A program made the position numbers and the translations under genes. A DNA stretch of 64,000 bases, from positions 1 through 64,000 of the forward strand of contig NZ_AUCW01000017.1 of the NCBI RefSeq assembly GCF_000429965.1, given 5' to 3'. Shown one piece after another: positions 15,692-25,647 of the stretch. The notes below the pieces were generated by a model. The model was not told where the DNA came from, searched no databases, and saw only the letters and a list, made by a program, of their open reading frames with translations. Within the stretch, counting starts at the first letter, position 1, and every line of letters starts with the position of its first letter. Origin of the DNA: Desulfogranum mediterraneum DSM 13871. GTDB taxonomy: Bacteria > Desulfobacterota > Desulfobulbia > Desulfobulbales > Desulfobulbaceae.

Positions 15692-17878
15692 ATGAGTCAC
15701 GACGATACAGACAGAGGGGCACGCACCCTGGAATTGGTTCGCCTGCTACAGGAATCCACTCACATTGCTGCAATCTCTAACCTGTGCATTGCTCTCATCA
15801 CCTTTATCGCCATTCCATCCCCCCATCAGCTGTGGCTCTGGCTGATAATCACTGTCTCAGCAATGCGGGTACTCTTTGTTATCCTGGATAGAAAGAAGAT
15901 CCTTTCGAGCATGGCTCCGCAAACAGTCTTTTTTATCCTCATCGTTCTCATCGCTCTGCAGGGAATGAGCTGGGGCTTTGCCTCGATACAACTCTATGCC
16001 TGCTCCTCAGATATCCATCGCCTCTTTTTAATTGCCGTAGTTGTGGGCATGTCCGGAGGGGCACTGATGGCTCTTGCCCCTTCAATGTTGGCCTATACCT
16101 GTTTTATGCTCCCGTGTTGCCTGCCGCTTGTGGTTACCCTGCTCATGCAAACAGAAAGACCCCTTCGACTCGCAGGACTCACCGGGGTAGTGTTCATGTC
16201 CGCCATATACCTGCTGGCAAAACGAATGAGTTCATCGCATTTGGAGCTCATCAGTTCCCGCAAAAAACAGGAGCGCACATCTCAAGAACTAGAGCGACAC
16301 AAAAACAGCCTGGAAATTCTTGTCGAGGAACGCACTAAAGAGTTGAAAGCTTCTCGGGAGAAATACCGTCAGCTCACCGAAGAGATTAACGATGCCATCT
16401 ATCACATTGATCGCAAAGGAACAATACTCTATATAAGCCCAGCTGTTTCCTCTATTCTCGGCTACCTCCCGGAACAATTAATCGGCAGAGCGTATACGGA
16501 ATATATCTATCCTGAAGATATCCCCTTAACTGAAAATGTGGTCCCCCAGATTATAAAAGGAAATAGTGGTTCCATAGAATGCAGAATGATCGACAGCTCG
16601 GGTAAACTTAACTGGGTACGCGCATCAAATCGCCCGGTGATAGATAATGGCAAGCTGATTAGTCTTCGCGGCATACTCAGCAACATAGAAGATGAAAAGA
16701 AATCTGCAAAAGAGAAAGAAGAACTGCTCACAAGGATGAACGAGAATCAAAAATTTGAAGCCATTGGTACTTTAGCCGGAGGCATAGCGCATGATTTCAA
16801 CAATCTCTTGATGGGAATCCAAGGACACTGTTCCTTGCTTTCCTTGACCATTGACCCTTCTCATCCACACCTGGAACATATAGACGCCATCGAAAATCAT
16901 GTACATAAGGCATCTGCTCTGACTGCGCAGCTACTGGGAACAGCAAAGGGGGGAAAGTATGATATCAAACCAAGAGATCTGAACAAGGTTATCAAGAGCA
17001 GTGCAACCATGTTCAGCCGCACCAGAAAAGGGATGACGGTAACAATGGATATCACGCCATCACCTCTCGTAGCCGATGTTGATCAACATCAAATTGAGCA
17101 GGTCCTATTGAATTTGTATGTTAACGCATGGCAAGCGATCAAGGAAAGCGGAGAACTCCACTTGATGACGGAAAAGGTAGCACTTGATCGGGACTTCTGC
17201 AAACCGTACGAGACCCAACCCGGTCCGTATGCTAAAATTTCGGTCACTGACAACGGTATCGGCATGGACGAGGCAACATGCTCTCGCATTTTTAATCCTT
17301 TTTTTACCACCAAGGAAAAAGGCCGGGGTACCGGGCTTGGACTATCCTCTGCCTATGGGATCATCAAAAACCATAATGGTATCATCACGGTCTATAGTAA
17401 ATTAGGTCGCGGCACAACCTTTCACATCTATTTACCCTTATCGGAACAACAAACTGCCCTTCATGAGCCGAAGATGGACTCAACAGTACTCACAGGGACC
17501 GAGACCATACTGTTTGTCGACGACGAAGACCTTATTGTGGAGGTCGGGAGCTCCATATTGACGAAACTGGGCTACCGCGTCATCGTAGCCAAAAGCGGCA
17601 GAGAGGCCCTTGCAATCTTGGAAAAGAGTGGCACCGATATTGACCTTGTAATCCTGGACCTGATAATGCCGGATATGGATGGCGAGAAAACATTTGACCA
17701 GATCCGTACACTCTTTCCTGAAAAACCCATCATCCTGTCGAGCGGTTACTCTGCCGACCAGCAGGCAGCCAGGATTATACAGCGAGGTTGCAACGGCTTC
17801 CTGCAAAAACCGTTTACCGTGTCTGCGCTCTCCTGTAAACTTCGAGAGGTCCTTGACGGCAAGGAAAAGGGATGTTGA
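15692..17878 (+). CDS. Membrane hybrid histidine kinase: TM-PAS-HisKA-HATPase-REC
   Basis: A 728-residue protein. The N-terminal 180 residues contain about six hydrophobic segments. A coiled coil (LERHKNSLEILVEERTKELK) leads to a PAS domain (about 225-340), HisKA with LAGGIAHDFNNLL, HATPase with GTGLGLSSAYGIIKNHNG, and a C-terminal receiver (ILFVDDEDLIV, LVILDLIMPDMDG, LQKPF). The kinase core closely resembles that of the 7188-9200 protein, so the two probably share ancestry. No response regulator with a DNA-binding domain is adjacent. It lies downstream of the sigma-54-dependent PEP-CTERM gene, but a functional link is only suggested by position. Confidence 0.9.
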   Translation: MSHDDTDRGARTLELVRLLQESTHIAAISNLCIALITFIAIPSPHQLWLWLIITVSAMRVLFVILDRKKILSSMAPQTVFFILIVLIALQGMSWGFASIQLYACSSDIHRLFLIAVVVGMSGGALMALAPSMLAYTCFMLPCCLPLVVTLLMQTERPLRLAGLTGVVFMSAIYLLAKRMSSSHLELISSRKKQERTSQELERHKNSLEILVEERTKELKASREKYRQLTEEINDAIYHIDRKGTILYISPAVSSILGYLPEQLIGRAYTEYIYPEDIPLTENVVPQIIKGNSGSIECRMIDSSGKLNWVRASNRPVIDNGKLISLRGILSNIEDEKKSAKEKEELLTRMNENQKFEAIGTLAGGIAHDFNNLLMGIQGHCSLLSLTIDPSHPHLEHIDAIENHVHKASALTAQLLGTAKGGKYDIKPRDLNKVIKSSATMFSRTRKGMTVTMDITPSPLVADVDQHQIEQVLLNLYVNAWQAIKESGELHLMTEKVALDRDFCKPYETQPGPYAKISVTDNGIGMDEATCSRIFNPFFTTKEKGRGTGLGLSSAYGIIKNHNGIITVYSKLGRGTTFHIYLPLSEQQTALHEPKMDSTVLTGTETILFVDDEDLIVEVGSSILTKLGYRVIVAKSGREALAILEKSGTDIDLVILDLIMPDMDGEKTFDQIRTLFPEKPIILSSGYSADQQAARIIQRGCNGFLQKPFTVSALSCKLREVLDGKEKGC

Positions 17879-17937
17879 CCACCATCTGACGTGGTCAAGT
17901 AAAGACAGACAGGGTTAAAGTCCAAAACGCTAAAACA

Positions 17938-18049
17938 GGGTCGGGCCAAATCAACCATTTAAGTTCACAGCAAAAAATAACGATAAACAGCTTTTTTCAG
18001 CCTTAACAGCTCCTTTTCATGTCTGAAAAGGCAGGTTTAAGATCCTTAA
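17938..18049 (+). repeat. Second repeat family, copy 2
   Basis: Related to 6961-7078: GGGTCGGGCCAAATCAACC, an A-rich stretch, TTTCAGCCTTAACAGCTCC, and GGTTTAAGATCCTTAAT. Like the first copy it lies just past the 3' end of a hybrid kinase gene, but here on the same strand as the kinase; the first copy lies on the opposite strand. Confidence 0.6.
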
Positions 18050-18589
18050 TATTTATTACTCGCCTTCAACGCAACCAACCACCTGGATCCAGACAACAGG
18101 GGGACAAAGGCGGTTGCCTTCACAAGCTGAAACATTCTCCAGCTCCTCAATCTGCGAAGAGACAACAGGTACAATACAAAACCGCCCAATTCCCTCCGAG
18201 ATTGCCCCCCATCATTTTGTCCCGAAACCCAGCAGCTGCTGGAGTTCTAAGGGGGTAACGGTTTGAGCGCAACGGATTTTCAGGCTCTCGCCAACCTCTT
18301 TTGACTCAGTACAATAATCAGGCTCAACCGCGTCTTGCTCCCAGGCGCTAATGGTCAGCTTCGCAGCTGCGGCCATGGCTGGGACCCGGCAAGCAGTCGG
18401 CCATGGCAGCGGCAAAGGGCAAAGCTATACCCCAGACAGTGAAGGCGACATCTCCAATGAGCCAATCTCTGCCGCAGATACCAAGCGGTCGGCCGGCAAG
18501 AACTGTGCGCCCTGGAGGAGTAAGGTGCTATCGATTTGATTTGCTGGAATTTCGGTCTTACTCTTTTGCTATACTCCACTGTTTCATGG
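18050..18589. other. Intergenic with minus-strand coding debris
   Basis: On the minus strand a frame ending near 18212 reads EVGESLKIRCAQTVTPLELQ before its stop. A second frame near 18365-18480 reads WLIGDVAFTVWGIALPFAAA. Both look protein-like and could be parts of one decayed gene separated by a frameshift. No family is recognised and no start is evident. Confidence 0.3.
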
Positions 18590-18650
18590 GCAGGAACCGG
18601 AAGGACCATTGCCTCAGAATTTCTTAGCCAACAGTCCTTCCGGTTCCTGC
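18590..18650 (+). promoter_or_regulatory. Long perfect inverted repeat upstream of the suf operon
   Basis: GCAGGAACCGGAAGGAC (18590-18606) and its exact complement (18634-18650) enclose a 27-base loop. There is no T run after it, so it is not a simple terminator. It lies 147 bases upstream of sufB and could be a leader stem, an operator or the end of a decayed element. Nothing shows which. Confidence 0.5.
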
Positions 18651-18796
18651 AACCTTTACGATAAATTCAGGCCTTAGCCTTGACCCCAGGCCAAGCCCTT
18701 CAGAAAAGCGATGTTTAACATAGCAACAGAAGGATAATTCCGTGGTCAAGCATCCTTTAGGGGAACCAGGGAAACCGGTTGCCGGAGGCATGATAA

Positions 18797-20212
18797 GTGA
18801 AAGACACAGATTACAAATACGGCTTCAGCACTGCTGTTGAACCAGAGGACTTTCCCAAGGGGCTGAATAAAGAGATTGTAGAGCTCATCTCAAAGAAGAG
18901 AGGAGAGCCAGGCTGGCTGCTGGAATTCAGGCTCAAGGCATATGACCGCTGGAAAGAGATGACCCACCCAGAGTGGCAACACCTTGATTTTCCGCCCATA
19001 GATTATCAGAACATCTATTACTACTCGGCCCCTAAGCGGAAAGCGCAACAGCAGAGCCTGGGAGAGATTGATGAGGAAATCATCAAGACCTTTGATCGCC
19101 TCGGCATTCCCCTCCAGGAACAGAAAAGGCTTGCAGGGGTGGCAATTGACGCCATCTTCGACAGCGTCTCCATCACCACCACCCACCAGGAAGAACTTGC
19201 CGCACACGGGGTAATCTTCTGCTCCATCTCCGAGGCCATCAGAAAGCACCCGGACCTGGTTCAACGGTATCTCGGCTCTGTGGTCCCCTCCGCTGATAAT
19301 TTTTATGCAGCCCTCAATTCAGCCGTATTTACCGATGGCTCTTTCTGCTACATCCCAAAAAAAACCAGATGCCCCATTGAGCTCTCCACCTACTTCAGGA
19401 TCAACGCGGCACAGTCGGGCCAGTTTGAACGAACCCTGCTCATTGCCGACCAGGAGAGTTATGTCAGTTACCTTGAAGGCTGCACTGCCCCGCAGAGGGA
19501 TGAAAATCAGCTTCATGCAGCGGTGGTCGAGCTCATTGCCCTTGATGATGCCGAGATTAAATACTCCACCGTACAAAACTGGTACGCCGGTGATGCCGAC
19601 GGTCATGGCGGGATCTATAATTTTGTCACCAAGCGGGGAAAGTGTCAGGGCCGCAGATCGAAAATATCCTGGACCCAGGTTGAGGCAGGCGCTGCCATTA
19701 CCTGGAAGTACCCGGGCTGCATTCTGGCCGGGGACGATTCAGAAGGATCTTTCTATTCCGTGGCCGTCACCAACAACAGGATGCAGGCAGATACCGGCAC
19801 CAAAATGGTCCACCTGGGGAAAAACACCAAAAGCACCATTATCTCCAAGGGGATATCCACCGGCCTGGCCGTCAACAGTTATCGCGGCCTGGTATTGATC
19901 AGCCCCAGGGCCGATAATGCCAGAAACTATTCCAGATGCGATTCCATGCTGGTGGGGGATGCGTGCTCGGCCAACACCTTTCCCTATATCGATGTCCAAA
20001 ATGACTCCGGGGTGGTTGAGCATGAGGCCTCCATTTCCAGGATCGGTGAAGATCAACTCTTCTACCTGCAGGCAAGAGGCCTTGATCCTGAAAAATGTAT
20101 CTCGCTGATCATCAACGGCTTTTGCAAAGAAATATTCAAGACCCTGCCCCTAGAATTTTCGGTGGAGGCGGTCAGGCTGCTTGAAATGAAACTGGAAAAC
20201 AGTATCGCCTGA
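18797..20212 (+). CDS. sufB: Fe-S cluster assembly protein SufB
   Basis: A 471-residue member of the SufB/SufD scaffold family, of the usual SufB length. Family landmarks include [20 protein letters not shown], the [20 protein letters not shown] strand region, [19 protein letters not shown] and the C-terminal [20 protein letters not shown]. SufB forms the SufBC2D complex that builds Fe-S clusters. The start is GTG with CCGGAGGCATGATAA upstream; a nearby ATG is out of frame. First gene of sufBCDSU, with 11 bases to sufC. Confidence 0.96.
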   Translation: MKDTDYKYGFSTAVEPEDFPKGLNKEIVELISKKRGEPGWLLEFRLKAYDRWKEMTHPEWQHLDFPPIDYQNIYYYSAPKRKAQQQSLGEIDEEIIKTFDRLGIPLQEQKRLAGVAIDAIFDSVSITTTHQEELAAHGVIFCSISEAIRKHPDLVQRYLGSVVPSADNFYAALNSAVFTDGSFCYIPKKTRCPIELSTYFRINAAQSGQFERTLLIADQESYVSYLEGCTAPQRDENQLHAAVVELIALDDAEIKYSTVQNWYAGDADGHGGIYNFVTKRGKCQGRRSKISWTQVEAGAAITWKYPGCILAGDDSEGSFYSVAVTNNRMQADTGTKMVHLGKNTKSTIISKGISTGLAVNSYRGLVLISPRADNARNYSRCDSMLVGDACSANTFPYIDVQNDSGVVEHEASISRIGEDQLFYLQARGLDPEKCISLIINGFCKEIFKTLPLEFSVEAVRLLEMKLENSIA

Positions 20213-20223
20213 GGTGACCAGAG

Positions 20224-20997
20224 ATGCTCAGCATAAGGGGTCTCACCGTAGAGATTGACAGCCGTACCATCCTTTCAGGGCTTGATCTCGAGATAGGGCC
20301 CGGCGAGGTTCACGCGATCATGGGGCCGAATGGTTCAGGTAAAAGCACCCTTGCCAAGGTAATAGCCGGGCATCCTGCCTTTCCGGTCACCGGGGGTGAG
20401 ATGCTCTACGCTCCTGCTGGCGAGCAGCTGGATTTAACCAGCTTGGAGACCTTTGAAAGGGCCCGGGAGGGGATATTTATCGGCTTTCAATATCCCACCG
20501 AGATTCCCGGGGTAAGCAATGAAGTGTTCCTGCGCGAGGCCTACAACAGTATCGCTCTCCACCAGGGCAGGGAACTGGTCGACCCCTATGACTTCCGGGA
20601 GATGGTAAGGGAAAAGCTTCAAGAGCTCAAGATGGACCCTTCCTTCATCAACCGGCCGGTCAATGAAGGCTTTTCCGGAGGGGAGAAAAAGAAAAATGAA
20701 ATTCTGCAGATGGCCATTCTTGATCCGCATCTGATCATTCTTGACGAGACAGATTCCGGCCTGGACATTGATGCCCTGAAGACCGTTTCCCAGGGTATTA
20801 ACGCCATGCGCAGTCCGGCAAAAGGGATCATCTTGATTACCCATTACCAACGGTTACTCAACTATGTGGAACCTGACTTTGTCCATATTCTCATGGCCGG
20901 CAGGATAGTACAATCAGGAGACAGGGAGCTGGCGCTGGCGCTTGAAGAAAAGGGCTACGATCAATGCTTAAACGAGAAAGAAAACGACCATGATTGA
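20224..20997 (+). CDS. sufC: Fe-S cluster assembly ATPase SufC
   Basis: A 257-residue ABC-type ATPase with Walker A GPNGSGKST, the SufC-specific GIFIGFQYPTEIPGVSN, signature FSGGEKKKNEILQM and Walker B LIILDETDSGLDIDAL. It powers conformational change of the SufB-SufD scaffold and has no membrane partner. GAGGTG precedes the ATG by 10 bases. The last 8 bases overlap the start of sufD, so translation is coupled. Confidence 0.96.
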   Translation: MLSIRGLTVEIDSRTILSGLDLEIGPGEVHAIMGPNGSGKSTLAKVIAGHPAFPVTGGEMLYAPAGEQLDLTSLETFERAREGIFIGFQYPTEIPGVSNEVFLREAYNSIALHQGRELVDPYDFREMVREKLQELKMDPSFINRPVNEGFSGGEKKKNEILQMAILDPHLIILDETDSGLDIDALKTVSQGINAMRSPAKGIILITHYQRLLNYVEPDFVHILMAGRIVQSGDRELALALEEKGYDQCLNEKENDHD

Positions 20998-22348
20998 CCG
21001 GTTCCTTCATTATCTCAGCACCCAGAAAATGGCCGAGGCTCAGCCCCGGGACTGGCTGGCTGAGTTGCGCCGACAGGGCCGTGAGCGCCTCAAGCTGACC
21101 GCGGCTCCCACCACCAGGGATGAAGAGTGGAGGTTCACCAATATCAACAAGTTCCCCACAGAGCAGTTGGGGCTGCATCAGTCGGACCGACAGGCATTAA
21201 CCAGCCTGAGCGCCGCAGACAGAGCACTGCTGGCCAGGGTAAGAGATGAAGATGCAACCATACCGATCATCATGGTCAACGGTTTTTTGGTCAAGGAGTT
21301 ATCCGGCTCGCCCCAGTGGCCTGGCGGGATCAGGCTCAGCCAAGTTAAGACATCCCTGCCCTCCCAGGGACAGGAACAGAGTGGCCTGGTCAAGAACGCA
21401 TCCTTTAGAACTGCAGATCCATTTCTCCTGCTCAACCAGGCCATGATGCAGCGGGGAATCCGGCTGGAGATCAGGGAGGGGTTTGAGGCGGACAGACCGA
21501 TCCATATTATCTCCCTCTACACCAGGGCCTCAAGGGCAATGGTTTCATCGCCTAGAAATTTTATCGTGGCAGGCCGCGAATCAAAGGCCATTCTCCTGGA
21601 AACAACCATCTGGACGGGCAATTTTTTCAGCACAGATAACTGCGTCAAACATCTCATCATGGGCGAGGGGGCAGAACTCGAACATGTTCAATACTGGCAG
21701 GGCCATGGAAAGACCTATGCCATCAGCCACACCGAGGCCATCCTCAAGAGCAGGGCCAGATACCGCACCCTGGTAATAAATGGCGGCAGCGGCATGTCGA
21801 GAAACAACCTGAGTATTCTCTTGACACAGCCCCATGCCAGAGTGGAGACCAGCGGAATCTCGGGACTGGCCGGGAGTGGACAGGTTGATAATTACAGCAG
21901 GATCGAGCATCAGGCCTCACACACCTTCAGTATGCAGCTCTACAAGGGCTTGTTTGCAGGGAAATCACGCGGCGTCTTCCGTGGCAGGATCAAGGTGGAT
22001 AAACAGGTGAAAGGGGCAGAGGCCTCACAACTGAACAAAAACATCCTCCTGGGCAAGGCCGCCCGAGCCAACTCCATGCCTTGGCTGGAGATAGATGCCA
22101 GCGACATCAGATGTGAACACGGGGCTACCACCGGCACCCTTGACAAGGAACAACTCTTTTATCTTAGCTCACGGGGTATCCCCACCAATCAGGCCCGAAA
22201 ACTACTGCTCAAGGCCTTTATGGCTGAAGCCTTCACCCACCTGACCGATCCATGGTTGAGGGGAAAAATTGATGAGTATTGCTCCTCCATCTTTGAGCAG
22301 GTCATCAACACCCATTTCATTGCCAACCAAGAGGGGAACATGAGATGA
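20990..22348 (+). CDS. sufD: Fe-S cluster assembly protein SufD
   Basis: A 452-residue SufB/SufD family protein. The N-terminal region has RDEEWRFTNINKFPTEQ, typical of SufD, and the core carries the beta-helix with HTEAILKSRARYRTLVINGG. The C-terminus reads SDIRCEHGATTGTLDKEQLF, holding the conserved Cys and His. It forms the heterodimer with SufB. It overlaps sufC by 8 bases and sufS by 4. Confidence 0.94.
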   Translation: MIDRFLHYLSTQKMAEAQPRDWLAELRRQGRERLKLTAAPTTRDEEWRFTNINKFPTEQLGLHQSDRQALTSLSAADRALLARVRDEDATIPIIMVNGFLVKELSGSPQWPGGIRLSQVKTSLPSQGQEQSGLVKNASFRTADPFLLLNQAMMQRGIRLEIREGFEADRPIHIISLYTRASRAMVSSPRNFIVAGRESKAILLETTIWTGNFFSTDNCVKHLIMGEGAELEHVQYWQGHGKTYAISHTEAILKSRARYRTLVINGGSGMSRNNLSILLTQPHARVETSGISGLAGSGQVDNYSRIEHQASHTFSMQLYKGLFAGKSRGVFRGRIKVDKQVKGAEASQLNKNILLGKAARANSMPWLEIDASDIRCEHGATTGTLDKEQLFYLSSRGIPTNQARKLLLKAFMAEAFTHLTDPWLRGKIDEYCSSIFEQVINTHFIANQEGNMR

Positions 22349-23568
22349 AAGAAGCAGAGCTGAACAGGATACGGGCCGACTTCCCAAACCTTGGCTGCCA
22401 GGTCCACGGACACCCTCTGGCCTACCTGGATAATGCCGCAACCACCATGAAGCCCAGGCAGGTTATCGAGGCCATAACCAACCATTATCGCGCAGAAACT
22501 GCAAATGTCCACCGGGGGCTGCATCATCTCAGTGTGCTTGCCACCAAAAAATACGAGGGGGCTCGAGAAAAGGTCGTCAGATTTATTAATGCAGGCAGTG
22601 AGCAGGAGATCATCTTCACCAGGGGTACCACCGAGGCCATCAATCTTGCAGCCAGTTCCTATGGCGGCCATCTTCTCAAGCCTGGTGATGAAATCCTGGT
22701 CTCACAGATGGAACACCACTCCAATATCGTACCTTGGCAACTGGTGTGCCAGAGCCGTGGCCTGAGGCTCAAGGTCATTCCAATGGATGAATCAGGCCAG
22801 CTGCGCCTGGACAGGTTCAGGGAACTCCTGACAGAGAGGGTGCGCCTGGTGGCGCTGGTCTACACCTCCAATGCTCTGGGCACCATCAACCCGGTAGAGC
22901 AGATAATTGAAGAGGCCCATGGGATGGGAGCAGTGGTGCTCCTTGATGCTGCCCAGACCATTGCTCACCTGGAGGTGGACGTGCAGGAACTGGACTGCGA
23001 TTTCCTGGCCTTCTCCGGCCACAAGATGTTCGGCCCCACCGGTATCGGAGTGCTCTATGGCAAAGAAAACCTCCTTGAACAGATGCCCCCCTATCAGGGA
23101 GGCGGGGAGATGATCAGTCAGGTCACCTTTGCCAAGACCACCTACAATGCCTTACCCTATAAATTTGAGGCAGGAACGCCTCCCATTGCCCAGGCCATCG
23201 GCCTTGGGGCGGCAATCGACTATATCGAGTCCATCGGTTTTGCTCAGATCAGCGAACACGAGGAGCTTTTGCGCGTCCACGCCAGCGCGCAACTTGCCAG
23301 GATTCCGGGCCTACGCATCATTGGCACAGCAGCCCGCAAAGCGGCCATTTGCGCCTTCTCCCTGGAGGAGATCCATCCCCATGACCTGGGAACCTTCCTG
23401 GACCAGCGCGGCATAGCAGTGCGAACAGGGCATCACTGTGCCCAGCCGGTACTGGATTTTTTCGGACTCCCTGCAACCACCAGGGCCTCTTTTTCCGTGT
23501 ACAACTCTCTCCAGGAGGTTGATCTGCTGGCCGCAGCCATAGAAGAGGCCAGGAGTTTTTTTCTATGA
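22345..23568 (+). CDS. sufS: Cysteine desulfurase SufS
   Basis: A 407-residue class V aminotransferase-fold, PLP-dependent enzyme that removes sulfur from cysteine. It shows YLDNAATTMKP, ANVHRGLHHLS, FTRGTTEAINL, the PLP-lysine motif FSGHKMFGPTG and the catalytic-cysteine motif VRTGHHCAQP (Cys at about 363). These are group II (SufS/CsdA) features. It overlaps sufD by 4 bases and sufU by 4. It passes persulfide to the SufU-type partner encoded next. Confidence 0.95.
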   Translation: MKEAELNRIRADFPNLGCQVHGHPLAYLDNAATTMKPRQVIEAITNHYRAETANVHRGLHHLSVLATKKYEGAREKVVRFINAGSEQEIIFTRGTTEAINLAASSYGGHLLKPGDEILVSQMEHHSNIVPWQLVCQSRGLRLKVIPMDESGQLRLDRFRELLTERVRLVALVYTSNALGTINPVEQIIEEAHGMGAVVLLDAAQTIAHLEVDVQELDCDFLAFSGHKMFGPTGIGVLYGKENLLEQMPPYQGGGEMISQVTFAKTTYNALPYKFEAGTPPIAQAIGLGAAIDYIESIGFAQISEHEELLRVHASAQLARIPGLRIIGTAARKAAICAFSLEEIHPHDLGTFLDQRGIAVRTGHHCAQPVLDFFGLPATTRASFSVYNSLQEVDLLAAAIEEARSFFL

Positions 23569-24038
23569 AAGTGGAGAGCAACAAGGAGATGGCCGAGCTG
23601 TACCAGGCCGTCATCTTGGACCACTATAAAAATCCACGCAATTTCCGCAAGATGGACGAGCAGACCTGCTCCCACCAGGGCTTCAACCCACTCTGCGGCG
23701 ACCGACTCGAGGTGTATCTTAAAATAGGCCAAGGCAATAGTACGATTGAGGATATTTCCTTTGAGGGCGAGGGATGCGCTATTTTCAAGGCCTCCGCCTC
23801 GCTGATGACCGAGGCGCTCAAGGGCAAAAATATCGCCGCCGCAGAGCAGCTGTTTGAGGAGTTTCGTCGACTCTTACTGAAACAACTTGATCCTGATCGC
23901 GAACCGCATCACCTCGGAAAACTCAAGGTATTTTCAGGAATATGGCAATTTCCGGTCAGGACAAAATGCGCCTCCCTGGCTTGGCATACCATGAAAGCGG
24001 CACTGGAAGGAAAAACAGGCCAGACCAAGACAGAATAA
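23565..24038 (+). CDS. sufU: SufU-type sulfur acceptor
   Basis: A 157-residue NifU/IscU-like protein with LYQAVILDHYKNPRNF, NPLCGD (C44, D46), EGCAIFKASASLMTE (C71) and RTKCASLAWHT (C135). It has the insertion between the second and third cysteine typical of SufU rather than IscU. It probably binds zinc and accepts persulfide from SufS. The ATG overlaps the sufS stop. Last gene of the operon; no clear terminator follows. Confidence 0.93.
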   Translation: MKVESNKEMAELYQAVILDHYKNPRNFRKMDEQTCSHQGFNPLCGDRLEVYLKIGQGNSTIEDISFEGEGCAIFKASASLMTEALKGKNIAAAEQLFEEFRRLLLKQLDPDREPHHLGKLKVFSGIWQFPVRTKCASLAWHTMKAALEGKTGQTKTE

Positions 24039-24483
24039 AGAGAAGGAAAGGCCCACGCAGCTTATCCGCCGGCAGATCCGGATAGAGCCCACTCTACCTC
24101 AATAACTCAGGTGGCTTGAAGCCAGCTCCTCCAAGCCCACTCCGAGCCCCCCATCATCTTGTGTGCAGTTACGAGCACGACCTGTTCATCTTGATGCCAC
24201 CTGATCTCCTCTGGATCAGCCCTGACTGAGCGGAAACAGGCTGATTCGATTCAAAAGGCAAAAGAGAGCGGCGCCTGCCCCCTGAGATCCGTTGCGAACT
24301 CCAGCGTTGCGGCCACCAGCCACCAGTCACCAGCCACCATTTGGCCAGAATGTCCTGCTCAAAAAATAGGCTTCCTTCGGCCTCGGCAGCCTGGTTAAAA
24401 AGTTGTCACCCCCACAGTCACAGCACTTAGGTCAGCGATTTTTCGTCCTTGCCCCCTTGTGCTAAAGGGATTGATGCGGTAGA
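24039..24483. other. Intergenic, nothing assigned
   Basis: Downstream of sufU. No gene, RNA or repeat was recognised except short imperfect stems. Confidence 0.5.
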
Positions 24484-24720
24484 ATGCCCATGGCATACGC
24501 TTTCTTGCTGGTTGTGATCTTGGCGGTGATCAACCAACAGAATTCGCCATTTCCCCCCTCATACCCATACACCTGCTCCGACGAGAACTCGTTGACTAAA
24601 GGGGAAGGTGCTAATACACGGGTTGTAGTACCCCATATACTTGAAGATGTTTTAGGATGGATGGCTATCGTTACGGTAACATTTATCTTAATGATTACAG
24701 GTTGGCACGCACCGGATTGA
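24484..24720 (+). CDS. Possible small membrane protein
   Basis: A 78-codon frame with a hydrophobic start (MAYAFLLVVILAVINQQ) and a second hydrophobic stretch near the end (WMAIVTVTFILMITGW). No ribosome site is visible. About 80 bases at its 5' end resemble 50285-50370, where the frame is broken, so this may be a decaying small gene or part of a repeat. No family is recognised. Confidence 0.25.
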   Translation: MPMAYAFLLVVILAVINQQNSPFPPSYPYTCSDENSLTKGEGANTRVVVPHILEDVLGWMAIVTVTFILMITGWHAPD

Positions 24721-25294
24721 TTTCACACGTGCTCATCCCCCGTTCCTCCTCAGGTATAATCAAAGATCTTTAATAGATTAATCAAGTATCTCTTCAAGAT
24801 GCAGCCCGCAAAGAGCGCGCAAAGATACCTGAAAAGCATTCTAAAAGCACAGAGCCAACCGATCCATCGCCAGACCCTGCATCCACTACCACGGATGCAG
24901 GCCAAACAGATACAACTGCTTAGCTTGTTACATACGACACAGACGCTGACCATAATCACTCAAATCTATCGGGTATTTATCCAGCAAACCTACAGCAGAT
25001 CCCAAACAGCTAACAGCCAAGGTCTGAGATAACATCAGGCTGGTATTTCATCTCGAGTTTAACCAAAACGAATGGATAAGCTGAAACAAACAGACCACAA
25101 GGGTAACCTTTGTAGATAAGCATCAAAGCCAGGAAGGCCGTCACCCCAAAACAAGGGAAACAACCTGGTCAAATGCAAACAAATATTGACAAGCGATAAA
25201 AATATAAATCACAGGCAAAAGGAGGAAGATCAAAAATGGAGTGACAGGAAGGCTAATAACATGACAGCCAAGCCTGGATGAAGAAAGCACATAA
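24721..25294. other. Intergenic, nothing assigned
   Basis: AT-rich spacer with no convincing frame on either strand. A ribosome-site-like AGGAGGAAG near 25220 is not followed by a plausible gene. Confidence 0.5.
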
Positions 25295-25435
25295 GGCCAC
25301 CTTGAAAAATTGTTTTTTCTTCCAACCTCGGCGTTGCACTCAAAATTTTATCCTCGGAATATCATATATATGCCTGCGGTAAAATTTATCGCGCGCCTTG
25401 ACCTTGATCGAAAAATCTAATTTTTCAAGGTACCC
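25295..25435 (+). repeat. Dispersed TIR repeat, copy B (full length)
   Basis: Same element as 5745-5886, with GGCCACCTTGAAAAA at the left, TTTTTCAAGGTACCC at the right and the internal CCTTGACCTTGATCGA. It lies about 210 bases upstream of the KamA-family gene. Confidence 0.9.
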
Positions 25436-25566
25436 ACAAGTTCGAACTGCTCACCCTACGAAAGCAAAGTCTGCGTGGGTTGCGAATAAGGGCTGACAAG
25501 CCAGGGCAACAGGGAGGGCAAAAAGCGGTGCTCGCCTCCGCTCATCCCACCTTATGCCGTCGGTTA

Positions 25567-25608
25567 TTTACAGGGATCAGCTCAATTATGATTGAGCTGA
25601 TCCGTAAA
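25567..25608 (+). promoter_or_regulatory. Strong stem-loop upstream of the KamA-family gene
   Basis: GGATCAGCTCAAT and ATTGAGCTGATCC form a 13-bp stem with a 4-base loop, extended by TTTAC/GTAAA. It lies 40 bases before the start codon and has no T run, so it is more likely an operator or leader structure than a terminator. Confidence 0.5.
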
Positions 25609-25647
25609 TACTTTCGAACTTTCCAAAAACCATAACAAAGGATAAGA

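Noticed and set aside
25213-25240. Strong ribosome-site-like AGGAGGAAG
   Set aside because: The ATG that follows opens no meaningful frame.
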